Both the position numbers and the translations under genes were made by a program. Of a stretch of DNA of 64,000 nt, positions 48,668-60,020 are shown piece after piece (within the stretch, counting starts at the first letter, position 1; each line of letters begins with the position of its first letter). The notes beneath the pieces are model-generated. The model had not been told where the DNA came from. It saw only the letters and a program-made list of their open reading frames with translations, and made no database searches. The stretch is from Balaenoptera acutorostrata (Eukaryota > Chordata > Mammalia > Artiodactyla > Balaenopteridae), in assembly GCF_949987535.1 (NCBI RefSeq), contig NC_080071.1:26806236-26870235 (forward strand). The letters are read 5' to 3'.

Positions 48668-48974
48668 TCCTTTTTTTAACATCTTTATTGGAGTGTAATT
48701 ACTTTACAATGTTGTGTTAGTTTCTGCTGTATAACAAAGTGAATCAGCTATATGTATACATATACCCCCATATCCCTTCCCTCTTACATCTCCCTCCCTC
48801 ACTCCCTCTCCCACACCTCTAGGTGGTCACAAAGCCCTGAGCTGATCTCCCTGTGCAATGCAGCTGCTTCCCACTCGCTATCTGTTTTACATTTGGTAGT
48901 GTATATATGTCAATGCCACTCTCTCACTTCGTCCCAGCTTACCCTTCCCCCTCCCCGTGTCCTCAAGTCCATTC

Positions 48975-51900
48975 TCTAGATCTGCATCTTTATTCCTGTC
49001 CTGCTCCTAGGTTCTTCAGAAACATTTTCTTTTTTAGATTCCATATATATATGTTAGCATATGGTATTTTTCTCTTTCTGACTTACTTCACTCTGTATGA
49101 CAGACTCTAGGTCCATCCACCTCACTACAAATAACTCAATTTCATTTCTTTTTACAGCTGAGTAATATTCTATTGTATATATGTGCCACATCTTCTTTAT
49201 CCATCAATCTCTCGATGGACCCTTAGGTTGCTTCCGTGTCCTGGCTATTGTAAATAGTGCTGCAATGAACATTGTGGTACATGACTACTTTTGAATTATG
49301 GTTTTCTCAGGGTATATGCCCAGTAGTGGGATTGCTGGGTCATATGGTAGTTCTATTTTTAGTTTTTTAAGGAACCCCCATACAGTTCTCCATAGGGGCT
49401 GTATCAATTTACATTCCCACCAACAGTGCAAGAGGGTTCCCTTTTCTCCACACCCTCTCCAGCATTTATAGTTTGTAGATTTTTTGATGATGGCCATTCT
49501 GACTGCTGTGAGGTGATACCTCATTGTAGTTTTGCTTTGCATTTCTCTAATGATTAGTGGTGTTGAGCATCCTTTCATGTGTTTGTTGGCAATCTGTATA
49601 TCTTCTTTGGAGAAATGTCTATTTAGGTCATCTGCCCATTTTTGGATTGGGTTGTTTGTTTTTTTGATATTGAGATGCATGAGCTCCTTGTATATTTTGG
49701 AGATTATCCTTTGTCAGTTGCTTTGCTTGCAAATATTTTCTCCCATTCTGAGGGCTGTCTTTTCGTCTTGTTTATGGTTCCCTTTGCTGTGCAAAAGCTT
49801 TTAAGTTTCATTAGGTCCCATTTGTTTGTTTTTATTTCCATTTCTCTAGGAGGTGGGTCAAAAAGGATCTTGCTGTGATTTATGTCATAGAGCGTTCTGC
49901 CTATGTTTTCCTCTAAGAGTTTTACAGTGTTTGGCCTTACATTTAGGTCTTTAATCCATTTTGAGTTTATTTTTGTGTATGGTGTTTGGGAGTGTTCTAG
50001 TTTCATTATTTAGCATGTAGCTGTCCAGTTTTCCCAGCACCATTTATTGAAGAGGCTGTCTTTTCTCCATTGTATATTCTTGCCTCCTTTATCAAAGATA
50101 AGGTGACCATATGTGCGTGGGTTTATCTCTGGGCTTTCTCTCCTGTTCCATTGATCTATATTTCTGTTTTTCTGCCAGTACCATACTGTCTTGATTACTG
50201 TAGCTTTGTAGTATAGTCTGAAGTCAGGGAGCCTGATTCCTCCAGCTCCGTTTTTCTTTCTCAAGATTGCTTCGGCTATTCGGGGTCTCTTGTGTTTCCA
50301 TACAAATTGTGAAATTTTTTGGTTCTAGTTCTGTGAAAAATGCCATTGGTAGTTTGATAGGGATTGCATTGAATCTGGAGATTGCTTTGGGTAGTATAGT
50401 CATTTTCACAATGTTGATTCTTCCAATCCAAGAACATGGTTTATCTCTCCATTTGTTTGTATCATCTTTAATTTCTTTCATCAGTGTCTTATAGTTTTCT
50501 GCATACAGGTCTTTTGTCTCCTTAGGTAAGTTTTTTGTTTTTTTTTTTAATTAATAGCTACTTTATTTATTTATTTATTTATTTTTAGCTGTGTTGGGTC
50601 TTCGTTTCATGCGAGGGCTTTCTCTAGTTGCGGCAAGCGGGGGCCACTCTTCATCGCAGTGCGCGGGCCTCTCACTATCGCGGCCCCTCCCGTTGCGGGG
50701 CACAGGCTCCAGACACGCAGGCTCAGCAGTTGTGGCTCACGGGCCCAGTTGCTCTGCGGCATGTGGGATCTTCCCAGACCAGGGCTCGAACCCGTGTCCC
50801 CTGCATTAGCAGGCAGACTCTCAACCACTGCACCACCAGGGAAGCCCTCCTTAGGTAAGTTTATTCCTAAGTATTTTATTCTTTTTGTTGCAATGATAAA
50901 TGAGACTGTTTCCTTAATTTCTCTTTCGGGTTTTTCATCATTAGTGTATAGGAATGCAAGAGATTTCTGTGCATTAATTTTGTATCCTGCTACTTTACCA
51001 AATTCATTGATTAGCTCTAGGAGTTTTCTGATAGCATCTTTAGGATTCTCTATATATAGGATCATGTCATCTTCGAACAGTGACACTTTTACTTCTTCTT
51101 TTCTGCTTTGGATTCCTTTTATTTCTTTTTCTTCTCTGATTTCTGTGGCTAAAACTTTCAAAACTATGTTGAATAATAGTGGTAAGAGTGGGCAACCTTG
51201 TCTTGTACCTGATCTTAGTGGAAATGGTTTCAGTTTTTCACCATTGAGAACGATGTTGGCTGTGAGTTTGTGATATATGGCCTTTATTATGTTGAGGTAA
51301 GTTCCCTCTATGCCTACTTTCTTGGAGAGTTTTTATCATAAATTGGTGTTGAATTTTGTCAAAAGCTTTCTCTGCATCTATTGAGATGATCATATGGTTT
51401 TTCTCCTTCTATTTGTTAATATGGTGTATCACATTGATTGATTTGCGTATGTTGAAGAATCCTTGCATTCCTGGAATAAACCCCACTTGATCATGGTGTA
51501 TGATTCTTTTAATGTGCTGTTGGATTCTGTTTGCTAGTATTTTGTTGAGGATTTTTGCATCTATGTTCATCAGTGATATTGGCCTGTAGTTTTCTTTTTC
51601 TGTGACATCTTTGTCTGGTTTTGGTATCAAGGTAATGGTGGCCTCGTGGAATGAGTTTGGGAGTGTTCCTCCCTCTGCAATTTTTTGGAAGAGTTTGAGA
51701 AGGATAGGTTTTAGCTCTTCTCTAGATCTTTGATAGAATGCACGTGTGAAGCCGTGTGGTACTGAGCTTTTGTTTGTTGGAAGATTTTTAATCACAGTTT
51801 CAATTTCAGTGCTTGTGATTGGTCTATTTTTATTTTCTATTTCTTCCTGGTTCAGTCTCGGAAGATTGTGCTTTTCTAAGAATTTGTCCATTTCTTCCAG

Positions 51901-53075
51901 GTTGTCCATTTTATTGGCATATAGTTGCTTGTGGTAATCTCTCATGATCCTTTGTATTTCTGCAGTGTCAGTTTTTACTTCTCCTTTTTCATTTCAAATT
52001 TGTTGATTTGAGTCTTTTCCCTCTTTTTCTTGATGAGTCTGGTTAATGGTTTATCAATTTTGTTTTATCTTCTCTAACAACCATCTTTTAGTTTTATTGA
52101 TCTTTGCTATTGTGTCCTTCATTTCTTTTTCATTTATTTCTGATCTGATTTTTATGATTTCTGCTAACTTTGGGGATTTTTTTGTTCTTCTTTCTCTAAT
52201 TGCTTTAGGTGTAAGGTTAGGTTGTTTATTTGAGATTTTTCTTGTTTGTTGAGGTTGGATTGTATTGCTATAAACTTCCCTCTTGAAGTTTTTGCTGCAC
52301 CCCATAGGTTTTGGGTCTTTGTGTTTTCATTGTCATTTGTTTCTAGGTATTTTCTGATTTCCTCTGATTTCTTCAGTGAACTCTAGTTTATTTAGTTACA
52401 TATTGTTTAGCCTCCATGTGTTTGTATTTTTTACAGTTTTTTTCCTTTAATTGATATCTAGTCTCATAGCATTGTGGTCAGAAAAGATACTTGATATGAT
52501 TTCAAATTTCTTAAATTTACCAAGGCTTGATTTGTGACCATGATATATCTATCCTGGAGAATGTTCCATGAGCACTTGAGAAGAACGTGTATTCTGTTGT
52601 TTTTGTATGGAATGTCCTATTAATATCAATTAAGTCCACCTTGTTTAATGTATCATTTAAAGCTTGTGTTTCCTTATTTATTTTCATTTTGGATGATCTG
52701 TCCATTGTTGAAAGTGGGGTGTTAAAGTCCCCTACTATGATTGTGTTACTGTTGATTTCCCCTTTTATGGCTGTTAGCCTTTGCCTTAGGTACTGAGGTG
52801 CTCCTATGTTAGGTGCATAAATATTTACAATTGTTATATCTTCTTCTTGGATTGATCCCTTGATCATTATATAGTGTCCTTCCTTGTCTCTTGTGATAGT
52901 CTTTATTTTAAAGTCTATTTTGTCTGATACGAGAATTGCTCTTCCAGCTTTCTTTTGATTTCCATTTGCATAGAATATCTTTTTCCATCCCCTCACTTTC
53001 AGTCCCTATGTGTCCCTAGGTCTGAAGTGGGTCTCTTGTACACAGCATATATACGGGTCTTGTTTTTGTATCCAT
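48975..53075 (-). pseudogene. L1 ORF2p relic (endonuclease, RT, C-terminus)
   Basis: Minus-strand pieces follow ORF2p order. The endonuclease part at 52,517-52,996 has NIYAPN, VGDFNTP and SRID. RT blocks at 51,409-51,945 have NYRPISLMN and [11 protein letters not shown]. The active-site block at 51,066-51,077 reads FEDD where L1 normally has FADD. Later pieces lie at 50,224-50,481, 50,010-50,264, 49,704-50,006 and 49,285-49,680 ([15 protein letters not shown]). Frameshifts separate them, and a SINE splits the region after the RT. Confidence 0.92.
50534..50846 (-). repeat. CHR-2-type SINE nested in L1 copy B
   Basis: An antisense copy with a T-run, (TTTA)n, a CpG-rich body, and the head 'gcaccaccagggaagcc'. 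A perfect 16-bp duplication CTCCTTAGGTAAGTTT (50,518-50,533 and 50,847-50,862) flanks it. It splits ORF2, and a minus-strand frame (50,607-51,161) runs from L1 into SINE sequence without a stop. Confidence 0.95.
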
Positions 53076-53174
53076 TCAGCCAGTCTATGTCTTTTGGTTG
53101 GAGCATTTTATCAATTTACATTTAAGGTAATTATTGATATGTATGTTCCTGTTACCATTTTCTTAGTTGTTTTG

Positions 53175-54150
53175 GGTTTGTTCTTGTAGGTCTTTTCCTT
53201 CTCTTGTGTTTTCTGCCTAGAGAAGTTCCTTTAGCATTTGTTGTAAAGCTGGTTTTGTGGTGCTGAATTCTCTTAACTTTTTCTTGTCTGTAAAGGTTTT
53301 AATTTCTCTGTCGAATCTGAATGAGATCCTTGCTGGGTAGAGTAGTCTTGGTTGTAGGTTTTTCCCTTTCATCACTTTAAATATGTCCTGCCACTCCCTT
53401 GTGGCTTGTAGAGTTTCTGCTGAAATATCAGCTGTTAACCTTATGGGGGTTCCCTTGTATGTTATTTGTTGCTTTTCCCTTGCTGCTTTTAATATTTTTT
53501 CTTTGAACTTAAGTTTTGTTAGTTTGATTTATATGTGTCTTGGTGTGTTTTTCCTAAGGGTTATCCTGTATGGGACTCTCTGTGCTTCCTGGGGTTGGGT
53601 GACTTTTTCCTTTCCCATATTAGGGAAGTTTTCAACTATAATCTCTTCAAATATTTTCTCAGTCCCTTTCTTTTTCTCTTCCTCTTCTGGGACCCGTATA
53701 ATTTGAATATTGGTTCATTTAATGTTGTCCCAGAGATCTCTGAGACTTTCCTCAATTCTTTTTATTCTTTTTTCTTTATTCTGCTCTGCAGTAGTTATTT
53801 CCAGTGTTTTATCTTCCAGGTCTCTTATCCGTTCTTCTGCCTCAGTTATTCTGCTATTGATTGCTTCTAGAGAATTTTAAATTTCATTCATTGTGTTGTT
53901 CATCATTGTTTGTTTGCTCATTAGTTCTTGTAGGTCCTTATTAAATGTTTCTTGTATTTTCTCCATTCCATTTCCAAGATTTTGCATCATCTTTACTATC
54001 ATTACTCTTTATTCTTTTTCAGGTAGACTGCTTATTTCCTCTTCATTTTTTTGGTCTGGTGGGTTTTATTTTGCTCCTTCACGTGCTGCGTATTCCTCTG
54101 TCTTCTCATTTTGCTTAACTTACTGTGTTTGTGGTCTCCTTTTCGCAGGC
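53175..54150 (-). pseudogene. L1 ORF1p relic (RNA-binding protein)
   Basis: ORF1p is the L1 RNA chaperone. The minus strand keeps the order of an N-terminal segment (KQNEKTEEYAARE near 54,110), a Lys/Glu-rich coiled-coil part, then the C-terminal RNA-binding domain with AETLQATREW and LQPRLLYPAR between about 53,430 and 53,280. Several stops and frameshifts break it, and no long frame remains. Confidence 0.8.
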
Positions 54151-55635
54151 TGCAGCTTCATAGTTCCCATTGTTTTTGGTGTCTGCTCACAGTGGGTAAG
54201 GTTGGTTCAGTTGGTTGTGTAGGCTTCCTGGTGGAGGGTCTGGTGCCTGTGTTCTGGTGGATGAGGCTGGATCTTGTCTTTCTGGTGGGCAGGACCATGT
54301 CCAGTGGTGTGTTTTGGGGTGTCTGTGAACTTATTATGATTTTAGGCAGCCTCTCTGCTAATGGATGGGGTTTTATTCCTGTCTTGCTAGTTGCTTGGCA
54401 TGGGTTGTCCAGCACTGGAGCTTGCTGGTCGTTGTGTGGAGCTGGGTCTTAGTGCTGAGATGGAGATCTCTGGGAGAGCTCTCGCCGATTGATATTATGT
54501 GGGACCAGGAGGTCTCTGGTGGTCCAGTGTCCTGAACTCAGCTCTCCCACCTCAGAAGCTAAGGCCTGACACCCGGCTGGAGCACCAAGTCCCTGTCAGC
54601 CACACAGCTCAGAAGAAAAGGGAGAAAAAAAAGAAAGGAAAATAAAATAAAATAAATAAAGTTAATAAAATTAAAAATTAAAAAAATTATTAAAATTTAC
54701 AAAAGTAATAAAAAAAAGAAGAGAGCAACCAAAGCAATAAACAAATCCACCAATGATAACAAGCTCTAAAAACTATACTAAAATAAACATAAATATCAGA
54801 AACTAGTCTGTTGCAGACAGCAAACCCCAAGTCTATAAGTTGCTCCCAAAGCCCACTGCCTCAATTTTAGGATGATTCGTTGTCTATTCAGATATTCCAC
54901 AGATGCAGGGTACATTAAGTTGATTGTGGAGATTTAATCTGCTGCTCCTGATGCTGCACGGAGAAGTTTCCCTTTCTCTTCTTTGTTCGCACCGCTCTTG
55001 GGGTTCAGCTTTGCATTTGGCCCTGCCTTTGCATGTAGGTCGCTCTCTGACATCTGTTCTTTGCCCAGACAGGAGGGGGTTAAAGTAGCAGCTGATTAGA
55101 GGGCTCTGGCTCACTCAGGCCTGGAGGAAGGAGGGGTACGGAATGTGGGGCGAGCCTGCAGTGGCAGAAGCTAGCGTGACGTTGCAACAGCCTGAGGCAT
55201 GCCATGTGTTCTCCTGGGGAAGTTGTCTCTGGATCACGGGACCCTGGCAGTGGCACGCTGCACAGGCTCCCGGGAGGGGAGGTGTGGATAGTTACCTGTG
55301 CTCGCACACAGGCTTCTTGGTGGTGGCAGCAGCGGCCTTAGCATTTCATGCCCATCTCTGGTGTCTGCGCTGATAGCCACAGCTCGCGCCCATCTCTGCA
55401 GCTTGTTCAGGTGGCGTTCTGAATCTCGTCTCCTGGCGCACCCGGAAACAATGGTCTCTTGCCTCTTAGGCAGGTCCAGAGTTTTTCCCGAACTCCCTCC
55501 CGGCTAGCTGTGGTGCACTATCCCCTTTCAGGCTGTCTTCACGCAGCCAACCCCAGTCCCCTTCCTGGGATCTGACCTCAGAAACCCGAGCCTCAGCTCC
55601 CAGCCCCTACCCGCCCTGGAATTTTCTTGGCACCC
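54151..55635 (-). promoter_or_regulatory. L1 copy B 5' UTR (internal promoter region)
   Basis: The part at 54,950-55,635 is GC-rich with many CpGs, unlike its AT-rich surroundings, and stands where the L1 5' UTR/promoter lies relative to ORF1. The part at 54,605-54,730 is very A-rich on the + strand (T-rich on the sense strand). Active L1 uses this region as an RNA polymerase II promoter; activity in this old copy is unknown. Long + strand frames here (54,051-54,452; 53,893-54,222) are antisense chance frames. Confidence 0.7.
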
Positions 55636-55640
55636 TTATC

Positions 55641-56177
55641 TTGTTTTTAAATATTGTAAATTATAAAATTTTAATGTCTCTTTTCTATTTTTGTTTCCAT
55701 TCTGTTGCCTCTGCCTTAGTTAGGACCTTATTAGTTTTCACTGGGATTACAGAATATATATAGTTTATTTGTGATTGTATGTATGTGTATGTAACTTCAT
55801 CCATATATATCACCACGTTTTGTGTGTGGTTCCTAAATTTTTTATTCATGAAACGGACAACTTTATTCCATAAAGATTTATCTGTTAAAAAAGAAGACAA
55901 TCTGAAGAACAATTATTCAGTTGTTCACAAACTGTGAGACTGAATTCTTAGAAACCATCTTCTATATTTGTTCTTTAGGAAACAAGTAAATGATTAGGAG
56001 AGGACTGAATATCTGAAATGAGGAAAGTGATCTTATTAAAGGGAAAGAGAGAATCTGGGATATGGAAATGAAATTGTATGAAGCAATGAAGAGTGAGGAT
56101 GTGGCAAACTATGATTTTCCTGTATGTATTTTGTTTTCATTTTAAAGCATTAGATAGTCTTTTAAGTAAGAGGCAAG
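55641..56177. other. AT-rich DNA, possible L2 trace
   Basis: 'tgttgcctctgccttagtta' near 55,700 may be a diverged L2 trace. Otherwise nothing was recognised. Confidence 0.35.
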
Positions 56178-56179
56178 TA

Positions 56180-56418
56180 CAGTTGACCCTTGAATAGCAT
56201 GGGGTGGGGTGGGGGGCAGTAGGGGTGCCAATCCTCCCTGCAGTCAAAGCTTCCCACATAACTTTACAGTCGGTCCTCCTGCCCTCTGTATTCCCAATTC
56301 CACATTTGTGGATTAGACCAACCAGGGACTGTGTGGTATTGCAGTACATATTCGTTGAAAAATTCTGTTTCTAAGTGGACCCATGCAGTTCAAACCCGTG
56401 TTGTTCAAGGGTCAACTG
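56180..56418 (+). mobile_element. Tigger/MER2-like DNA transposon (MITE, 239 bp)
   Basis: Terminal inverted repeats: 'cagttgacccttgaatagca' at the left and the complement of 'tgttgttcaagggtcaactg' text at the right. A TA duplication is present on both sides (56,178-56,179 and 56,419-56,420), as for Tc1/mariner-pogo elements. Internal text 'cagtcggtcctcctgccctc' and 'gtggattagaccaacca' matches the MER2/Tigger consensus. No transposase is encoded. Orientation is arbitrary. Confidence 0.9.
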
Positions 56419-56614
56419 TAAATGAATCTGTTAATATTTCAGAAGGGTCTATTTGGGAATATTTAGGATATAATCTTGCTGGAGGACTCAGCAATGAATA
56501 GATTTTGATCCCAGTTTTGCTAAAAATGTATTTCTTTCTCTAGCCAAAAATATAGTTAACGCGAATAGACCTTCTTTATCATAGTCTATGTATCATTTGT
56601 ATAAATACCATAAT

Positions 56615-56795
56615 AACATTTATAGAATGTCTACACTGTGCTAGGCGTACTACTTTTTTTATTTAGCTTAATAGTCACAATCTTACCAGGTAGTTACAGG
56701 TGGATATCACAGAGGAGCTAAATGATAGTAGAAAGGTTAAGTAAATATTTGAACTGAGATTTCACCCAAGGCTTGTCTTGCACCAAAGCCCACAC
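56615..56795 (-). repeat. MIR SINE fossil
   Basis: 'gaatgtctacactgtgctag', 'gcttaatagtcacaatctta' and 'aaaggttaagtaaatatttg' match reverse-complement MIR, strongly diverged. Confidence 0.65.
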
Positions 56796-58489
56796 TTTTC
56801 CTAGCCTAGGCATACATCAAAATATTGACCATATACTTGTTCTACTATTAAGTGTCAGAATCAATGCAAAAAATGCACTGTTTATAAAAAAGAGGCGATG
56901 TGGGCTGGGGTAGTCAGGACAGGTTCAGAAAAAGGTAACTGTGGAGTCGACCCTTAGGAGGAGGATGGAAGAGAAAAGATGAAAAGAAAGGATGAAAGAG
57001 AGATGGTGAAGGTGTTCTACCATAAAGAATAGCATGGCATAAGAAAATAGTCTCTTAAAACATTCGGTCTGAGCTTTATAAAAAATTTCTTTTTTGATTC
57101 ATCTCTTTGGGACAAATGTTCTTGCCTGATTTAATAAAAATGGTATTTTCTCTGCAGATACCTTTGAGCCATACTCTGAGATGCAGAGATATTTCTTGTT
57201 GGAACCAGCTCTGCCAGCATGCTTGAATAAGCAGAATTATTCCTCTAAGCTATCTGAAATGGAGCTGAGACACCAATAAGCAAATCACAACACACAAGAA
57301 TGGAAAAGACAAACACTTATTCCATCCAACTAGTGCTTACGTTAATCTAATTAATTAAAGCATGAATTAGAACTATTTACTTGTGCTTGTTATAAAAGAG
57401 GAGCATTAAATCAGCTCTTTACCCTTGGAGACACACTGTGATTGTTGACATTCATTCTGTTTTTAACCTCATTGCTTTCTTCTTTAGAAGCAATGGCTTA
57501 CTATGTTTTCTCATGTTTCCTACTAGTTGAAGCAAGGCTAGTGCATAGCCAAAGAGGTTTTGTTTATTTCACTGATGACCAAACTCAAACAAAAGCAGGG
57601 TTTTAATATTGAAATTAATCATGAAATTTGCCATCAGACAACCTTATATGACAGCTATCCAAATGACAGCAGCGACATGAGGGTCATCCTATACTTTTTT
57701 GAGGACTTTTTTCTGGGGATTTTGGTTTCCATTTGGGTTTTGTCTAATCAACTTTCCCCTTAAAAATTTCATAAGCATGAGGTTTATTTCCAATTTTCTA
57801 TCTGTTTACTATGGGTTTCAGTGGAGATAAATCATTTTTATCGAATCAGTTCTAAAGAAGGATGCTTCAGGATTCCTTGAAATACATAAGAAGCTTAAGA
57901 ATCTAGTCAAAATTGCTCATAAAATAGACTTTTGTTCAAGGTCTGATCCTGGCTTAGTTCTGGCTTTGACCTTGCAATGTCTGTCTGGAACGGACTTACT
58001 GAATTTATGAGTGGGACTTAACATGATCCTCTGTGTTCATAAGTGAGTCTCCAGCCTGTTCAAAGGACTAGAAAGCGTTAATAGTTTTATAGATGCAGAA
58101 ATGAAAGAAATAGAGTATAGAAGTAACTTAAAATTGAAATCAGCTTAAAATGAAATTTAACTTGTAAAAAATTGATTATGACATTGAGTGCTATAAAATT
58201 GAAAATGTTTGACTAGAAAAGAAATTCTTAGTAAGAAAACAAATATGCAGAGTAGTAGTTTAAATATAACATCAGGTTATGCTTAAATAAACATCAAGTT
58301 TATCTAAAATTCAGACTGGATGGAAGGCAAGAGAGAAAAGTGCTTTAACTGGTAATTTAAAATGTAGGTTATAGACAGTTTTCCAAATTTAGAAGCTATT
58401 TGACCAAGTGATAAATTCATAGAGCATATGCTCTAACGGGCTGGGCAAAAAAAACAAAATAGGTTTTGGTGGAAAGCTGTATAAGTACA
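56796..58489. other. unique DNA, nothing recognised
   Basis: No supported feature. A 67-codon frame at 57,560-57,763 has no motif. Confidence 0.4.
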
Positions 58490-58745
58490 CTGGTATATAT
58501 ATTTTGTTCACCTGAGAAATCTTTCTTGATCTCCTTCTTGCTTCCAACCTGGGAAGATTTATTAGCTATATCATCTGTTATGCTTGCCTGTATTATGAAA
58601 TGTATCCCACTCTGTGCTAATTTTGGTTTCATTTTTCTCTCATCTATTAGAAGGTGAGCTACTTGAGGCAGAGATTTTGCCTTGTTCATCTTTGTGTCCC
58701 TAGCACCTAACATGGGGCCTGCTAATAAATGTTTGTCCAATTGAA
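58490..58745 (+). repeat. L2 LINE 3' end
   Basis: 'cacctgagaaatctttcttg', 'aaggtgagctacttgaggca', 'gttcatctttgtgtccctag' and 'gcctgctaataaatgtttgt' are the sense L2 terminal text. Confidence 0.75.
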
Positions 58746-59145
58746 TGGGTCTTCACAATGGTCTGGATATGCTCAGACATTTGGTGTTACCTTTATTTAA
58801 AGAGACAGGGTAGGTCTGAATTTTTTGTCCTATCTTTTTAAGTCCACATGAATAACATACCTAGAGGTGCAAAGGATGTGGAGGAGAGCCCAGGGAGCTA
58901 TTTCTAGAAAGAAAGCATTTCTCTGATCCTTTGCTTCTGCCCACAGTGTTAATAACACTTTGTTCAGCACCCACACTGTCAATTTCATTCTAGCTGGGAC
59001 TCTTCTGATTAGCAGTCTGCCTTTGTGTTCCCAGAGACAGACTAAGAGGAGGGACCGAAATGACAAAATTAAATAAATATGATATTACTGTGTGACAGCA
59101 CCTTACGTCAGTGCCAAGGGAGAAAAACAAAGAAGCTCAAAGGTT
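58746..59145. other. unique DNA, nothing recognised
   Basis: No supported feature. Confidence 0.4.
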
Positions 59146-59156
59146 CTCTTGGGATT

Positions 59157-59179
59157 TTTTTTTTTTTTAAAGGATTTTC

Positions 59180-59214
<35 letters not shown>

Positions 59215-59504
59215 TTTTTGGCTGTGTTGGGTCTTCGGTTCGTGCGAGGGCTTTCTCCAGTTGCGGCAAGCGGGGGCCACTCTTCATCACGGTGCGGGGA
59301 CCGCTCTTCATCGCGGTGCGCGGGCCTTTCTCTATCGCGGCCCCTCCCGTTGCGGGGCACAGGCTCCAGACGCGCAGGCTCAGCAATTGTGGCTCACGGG
59401 CCCAGCTGCTCCGTGGCATGTGGGATCTTCCCAGACCAGGGCTCGAACCCGTGTCCCCTGCATTAGCAGGCAGATTCTCAACCACTGCGCCACCAGGGAA
59501 GCCC
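59157..59504 (-). repeat. CHR-2-type SINE with long (TTTA)n tail and internal duplication
   Basis: An antisense copy with a T-run, a (TTTA)n tail at about 59,180-59,216, a CpG-rich body and the head 'gcgccaccagggaagccc'. A perfect 11-bp duplication CTCTTGGGATT (59,146-59,156 and 59,505-59,515) flanks it. Inside, about 25 bp ('ctcttcatcacggtgcgggg' and 'ctcttcatcgcggtgcgcgg', about 59,280-59,328) are tandemly duplicated compared with the other copies. CpG retention suggests it is the youngest SINE here. Confidence 0.95.
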
Positions 59505-59629
59505 CTCTTGGGATTGTTATCCAGCACTGCCTACTGATAATTTCAAAGTAATTTTGTAGCAGTTTGTTGTTTCAGAAATAATTTCCCAACTTCATTTTAT
59601 TGGTCTTTATATATAACAACCATGTGAAT

Positions 59630-60020
59630 TTGGGTGATAGAGCTATAATACTGTATCTAAGACAAGGGAGAAGGGAGTGATGAATCTACTTTAGATGGTT
59701 GGCCAGGTCTGCACAGAACCTGAGCTTTACAAGATTAGTAGATTACCAGGCAGATGATGGAAAACAAAGAAAGTTCTCAGTGGAGGTAACAATGTGCAGG
59801 AGGGAACAGAGACATGAAAATGTATATTGTTATTGGGAATATCCAGTAATATAGAAGCTAATGGTACATAGCAGAGAAGAGGAGGAGGTAAGGCTGCAGA
59901 GGTAAGGCAGGCATAAATCACATCATAAAAAATCTTGCTTGCCATCCTTAGGGGCTGGAACTTCATCCCTGGACAGTAGTGAGCCACTGAACATTTTCTA
60001 GCAAGGGACAGTTATGATTA
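59630..60020 (+). repeat. ancient dispersed mammalian repeat
   Basis: 'ggcataaatcacatcataaa', 'atcttgcttgccatccttag' and 'tctagcaagggacagttatg' resemble a common old repeat ('...catgtagggccttgtaggccatggtaagga...gagtgacatgat'). Family not fixed. Confidence 0.4.

Larger units (their letters stand above)
48668..55635 (-). mobile_element. L1 copy B, nearly full length
   Basis: On the minus strand from 55,635: a GC-rich 5' UTR (to about 54,150), an ORF1 relic, a short spacer, the whole ORF2 region, and a 3' UTR ending in an A-tail at about 48,668, total close to 7 kb including a 313-bp SINE. It interrupts an older L1. Both ORFs carry stops and frameshifts, so it is inactive. I could not find a convincing target-site duplication; the 5' limit is approximate. 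Confidence 0.88.

Noticed and set aside
54051..54452. 133-codon open frame on the + strand
   Set aside because: Antisense to the L1 5' UTR; no protein family and no start context.
48640..55660. target-site duplication for L1 copy B (similar 'ttgttttt.aa.tatt' text near 48,633 and 55,639)
   Set aside because: The match is imperfect and on the left it lies within host L1 text some 20 bp from the A-tail, so I do not claim it.
59079..59537. 152-codon open frame
   Set aside because: It is the antisense of a CHR-2 SINE including its (TTTA)n tail (the LIYLFIYLF run), not a protein.
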